DNA of 57,689 bases from the NCBI GenBank assembly GCA_017450925.1, contig JAFSSS010000068.1, positions 1 to 57,689 on the forward strand, read 5' to 3'. The translations under genes were made by a program, and so were the position numbers. Below, piece by piece: positions 55,427-57,689 of the stretch (its first letter is position 1; each line of letters begins with the position of its first letter). A model generated the notes under the pieces. That model was not told the DNA's origin and did not search any database. It saw nothing but the letters and a program-made list of their open reading frames with translations. The DNA comes from Ruminococcus sp. GTDB lineage: Bacteria > Bacillota > Clostridia > Oscillospirales > Ruminococcaceae.

Positions 55427-56239
55427 ATGTCTTTCAACTGTAAATACTGCGGCAGAGAGCTGCCCGACGGCGCCGCCTTCTGTGAGGGCTGCGGCTCTAC
55501 ATTCGATACGGATAAGATAACCTGCCTCTCCTGCGGAGAAAGCCTCGATGCAGGAACGACTCTTTGCCCCGTCTGCGGAGCAAGGATCTACAACACCGCT
55601 GCCCCCGACGAGGGCCCGGCGGAAATGGAGGCTCTGGTACCGCCTGTTATCACCGATGATATGTTCGCCACCCACAGCGAGCCAAATGCTGACGCCCCCG
55701 CGATCGAGTCGGCGGACGAGTCTGTGTATATGCGGCCGGTGCATCCTGCCTCTCAACAGGCCGCCCAGAGGCAGACGGCAGCAAGCCGTCCGGAGCCTAT
55801 CCCGGTGCCTATCAGACAGCAGCAGGGACCCACTCAATCGGCTCCGCTGCTGAACCGTCCCAGACAGTCGGCTTCCCCCGGCGTACAGCCGCAGAGACCT
55901 GTCATCGACAACACCCCGGATTATACCAGCACCAGATCCTCCGGCTTTGCCGAGGCTGCACGTCCCCCGCAGCAGCCGCAGCAGCAGGCGCCGGAGATGC
56001 CCTATCAGGATTTCATGCAGAAGCCTTATCCCGACCCCGCAAGAATGCCGGTGGAGCAGGGCAAAAAGGGCAGATCGCTGCTGGTGCCGATCATACTGAT
56101 AATACTTATTATCGGAGTCATCCTCTTTGATGTGTTCTATCTCTTCAGAGACAGGATCTTCGGCTCCGATGATTCCAAATCGAGCAAGAGCGCCGCTGTC
56201 ATCACCGTGACCGATGACCTCACAGCGGATGATATGTGA
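55427..56239 (+). CDS. Double zinc-ribbon protein with Pro/Gln linker and C-terminal TM (270 aa)
   Basis: Two zinc ribbons at residues 5-22 and 33-48 (CKYCGRELPDGAAFCEGCG; CLSCGESLDAGTTLCPVCG), a long disordered linker rich in Pro, Gln and Ser to about 215, then one membrane helix (LLVPIILIILIIGVILFDVF) and a short exported tail. AAGGAGG is ideally placed. It closes the three-gene unit before a hairpin. Function unknown; the topology places the zinc ribbons in the cytoplasm. Confidence 0.82.
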   Translation: MSFNCKYCGRELPDGAAFCEGCGSTFDTDKITCLSCGESLDAGTTLCPVCGARIYNTAAPDEGPAEMEALVPPVITDDMFATHSEPNADAPAIESADESVYMRPVHPASQQAAQRQTAASRPEPIPVPIRQQQGPTQSAPLLNRPRQSASPGVQPQRPVIDNTPDYTSTRSSGFAEAARPPQQPQQQAPEMPYQDFMQKPYPDPARMPVEQGKKGRSLLVPIILIILIIGVILFDVFYLFRDRIFGSDDSKSSKSAAVITVTDDLTADDM

Positions 56240-56246
56240 TAGTATC

Positions 56247-56285
56247 GGCCTGCCGCCTTTTGCAGACGGCAGGCCTTAATGTTTG
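56247..56285 (+). terminator. Hairpin terminator after zinc-ribbon cluster
   Basis: GGCCTGCCG (56247-56255) pairs with CGGCAGGCC (56267-56275); the tail TTAATGTTTGTG is only moderately T-rich, so termination may be partial. Confidence 0.65.
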
Positions 56286-56359
56286 TGATTTTGCAGGATT
56301 GCTTTTCAAATCCTGCAAATTCGCCAAAAAAGCTTTACGAAAAAATTGCTCCGGGGGGC

Positions 56360-56388
56360 TTTACAAAGCGGGAAATATATGTTATAAT
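56360..56388 (+). promoter_or_regulatory. ddh promoter
   Basis: TTTACA (56360-56365), 17 bp, TATAAT (56383-56388). Confidence 0.85.
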
Positions 56389-56421
56389 AGTTTTCGGAAT
56401 TTATTTTTGGAGGGATCTCAA

Positions 56422-57411
56422 ATGAAAAAAGTCAGAATTGCAATTGCAGGATACGGCAACCTCGGCAGAGGCGTTGAGCTTGCTGTCAGACAGAATCAGG
56501 ATATGGAGCTGGCGGCTGTCTTTACAAGACGTGACCCCGCTTCCGTAAAGCTGCTGACCGAGGGCGTTAATGTGTATAATATCGCTGACGCTGAAAAGTA
56601 TGCCGACCAGATCGACGTGCTGGTGATCTGCGGCGGAAGTGCCACCGACCTGCCCAAGCAGACACCCGAGCTGGCAAAGCACTTCAATGTCATCGACAGC
56701 TTCGACACCCACGCCCGCATCCCGGAGCATTTTGCCAATGTTGATAAGGCAAGCCGTAAGAGCGGCCACATTGCCTTTATCTCCCTCGGCTGGGATCCCG
56801 GCCTGTTCTCCCTCAACCGCCTGTATGCCGAGTCCATTCTCCCCAACGGCAAAAGCTATACCTTCTGGGGCAAGGGTGTTTCGCAGGGTCACTCCGATGC
56901 GATCAGACGTGTCAAGGGCGTTAAGAGAGGCATTCAGTACACCTGCCCCGTTGAGGCAGCTATGGAGGCTGTCAGAAGCGGCTCACAGCCCGAGCTTTCC
57001 ACCCGCGAGAAGCATACCCGCGAGTGCTTTGTGGTCGCCGAGGAGGGCGCTGACAAGGCTGCTATCGAGGCAGAGATCAAGGGCATGAAGAACTATTTCG
57101 ACCAGTACGATACCACCGTTCATTTCATCACCGAGGAGGAGTTCGACCGCGAGCATAACAAGATGCCTCACGGCGGCTTCGTAATGCGCAGCGGCCTCAC
57201 CGGCGACGGCGAGAAAACTCATCAGATGATCGAGTATTCTCTTAAGCTGGAGTCAAACCCCGAGTTCACTGCCAGCGTTCTGATCTGCTATGCAAGAGCT
57301 ATGAGCAGAATGTTCGCAGAGGGTCAGACCGGCTGCCGCACCGCCTTCGATGTGGCTCCCGCATATCTCTCCCCCCTCTCCGGTGAAGAGTTGAGAGCGC
57401 AGATGCTGTAA
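56422..57411 (+). CDS. ddh: meso-Diaminopimelate D-dehydrogenase (329 aa)
   Basis: NADPH-dependent enzyme making meso-diaminopimelate directly from tetrahydrodipicolinate, giving lysine and peptidoglycan cross-link precursor in one step. NADP-binding IAGYGNLGRGVELAV near residue 6, CGGSATDLPKQTPELAKHFN, SFDTHARIPEH, SLGWDPGLFSLNRLY, GKGVSQGHSDAIRRVKGV and HGGFVMRSG are family hallmarks. The frame is open upstream to 56236, but ATG 56422 with TTGGAGGG and the promoter at 56388 set the start. Single-gene unit. Confidence 0.96.
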   Translation: MKKVRIAIAGYGNLGRGVELAVRQNQDMELAAVFTRRDPASVKLLTEGVNVYNIADAEKYADQIDVLVICGGSATDLPKQTPELAKHFNVIDSFDTHARIPEHFANVDKASRKSGHIAFISLGWDPGLFSLNRLYAESILPNGKSYTFWGKGVSQGHSDAIRRVKGVKRGIQYTCPVEAAMEAVRSGSQPELSTREKHTRECFVVAEEGADKAAIEAEIKGMKNYFDQYDTTVHFITEEEFDREHNKMPHGGFVMRSGLTGDGEKTHQMIEYSLKLESNPEFTASVLICYARAMSRMFAEGQTGCRTAFDVAPAYLSPLSGEELRAQML

Positions 57412-57689
57412 TAACCAATATCTCTGAAACAACAAAGGACTGCTGTTCAAAGCGCGGTGGCGATAAAGAAGTATTTGACAATTACAGCTTTGTATGTGCC
57501 ACCGCTAAAAGAATAAATAATAAAGAAGAAAGAATAAAGAATAAACAGGGTGTCCGCTTTGCGGACATATTTCAAAATATATCGCCGCAGGCGATACCTT
57601 GATTATTATTTCTTATTTATTCTTTCTTCTTTTTTCTTTTAGCAGGCGCTGCACTAAGTAACGCAAAGACACTTCTGCCGTGATACAGC
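57412..57689. repeat. Post-ddh region with AT-rich inverted-repeat element
   Basis: No gene seen. GCGGTGGC/GCCACCGC (about 57455-57506) could form a long-loop hairpin. Then arms AAAGAAGAAAGAATAAAGAA (from 57522) and its inverted copy (57609-57632) enclose two perfect small hairpins (TGTCCGC-TTT-GCGGACA at 57551-57567; TATCGCC-GCA-GGCGATA at 57580-57596). The arrangement resembles a small repeat element or a compound terminator. Confidence 0.55.

Overview
This window reads as chromosome of a plant-fibre-degrading, low-GC-lineage (Firmicutes/Clostridia) bacterium, most likely a Ruminococcus-type Oscillospirales member. The grounds are a secreted protein ending in a type I dockerin (the cellulosome plug), a GH10 xylanase locus, an AraR-controlled arabinose operon, a T-box in front of alaS, a Noc-type ParB, zinc-type S14, Clostridia-style gene order (infA, KOW protein, map, adk, secY), consensus sigma-A promoters and strong AGGAGG ribosome binding sites. 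Genus is an inference; nothing here proves it.

Layout. 1-7.9 kb: rpoB-rpoC on the minus strand from one strong promoter, followed by a terminator and a long hairpin element. 8.0-11.4 kb: dockerin-bearing beta-helix protein and an alpha/beta hydrolase. 11.4-18.1 kb: an alanine T-box leader, a CPCC zinc-domain/alanyl-tRNA synthetase reading frame fused without a stop, then HIT protein, ComEC and HolA, with noc convergent. 19-22.2 kb: membrane PP2C/SpoIIE phosphatase and a GH10 xylanase broken by one extra C. 22.2-27.3 kb: araA, FGGY kinase, remnants of a sugar ABC permease and an AraC-type regulator, and araR with its own operator. 27.4-31.1 kb: small mixed genes (4-TM protein, VOC protein, zinc-ribbon peptide, rRNA-type methyltransferase, Bcp peroxiredoxin, hydrolase). 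31.1-36.0 kb: a compact unit of DEDDh exonuclease, coiled-coil protein, TerB-like protein, solute-binding-like lipoprotein and a Ca2+/Na+ antiporter. 36.2-37.1 kb: amino-acid-type ABC binding lipoprotein. 37.2-53.7 kb: the complete S10-spc-alpha ribosomal protein cluster on the minus strand, from rpsJ to rplQ. 53.8-56.2 kb: two zinc-ribbon membrane proteins flanking a small lipoprotein. 56.4-57.4 kb: ddh (meso-diaminopimelate dehydrogenase).

The most striking points are: (1) infA carries an in-frame TAA at the conserved Tyr of its C-terminal motif while the rest of the gene is intact; (2) the CPCC-AlaRS fused frame under T-box control; (3) the xylanase frameshift in a C6 run exactly between its two catalytic glutamates; (4) a deletion scar inside the arabinose operon; (5) a roughly 400-530 nt S10 leader with two consensus promoters and a terminator-like hairpin; (6) a structured 250-base insert between rplW and rplB; (7) an exonuclease gene whose only sensible start is ATT; and (8) several long inverted-repeat elements. 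I did not find CRISPR arrays, tRNA or rRNA genes, transposases, phage genes or a recognisable defence system.
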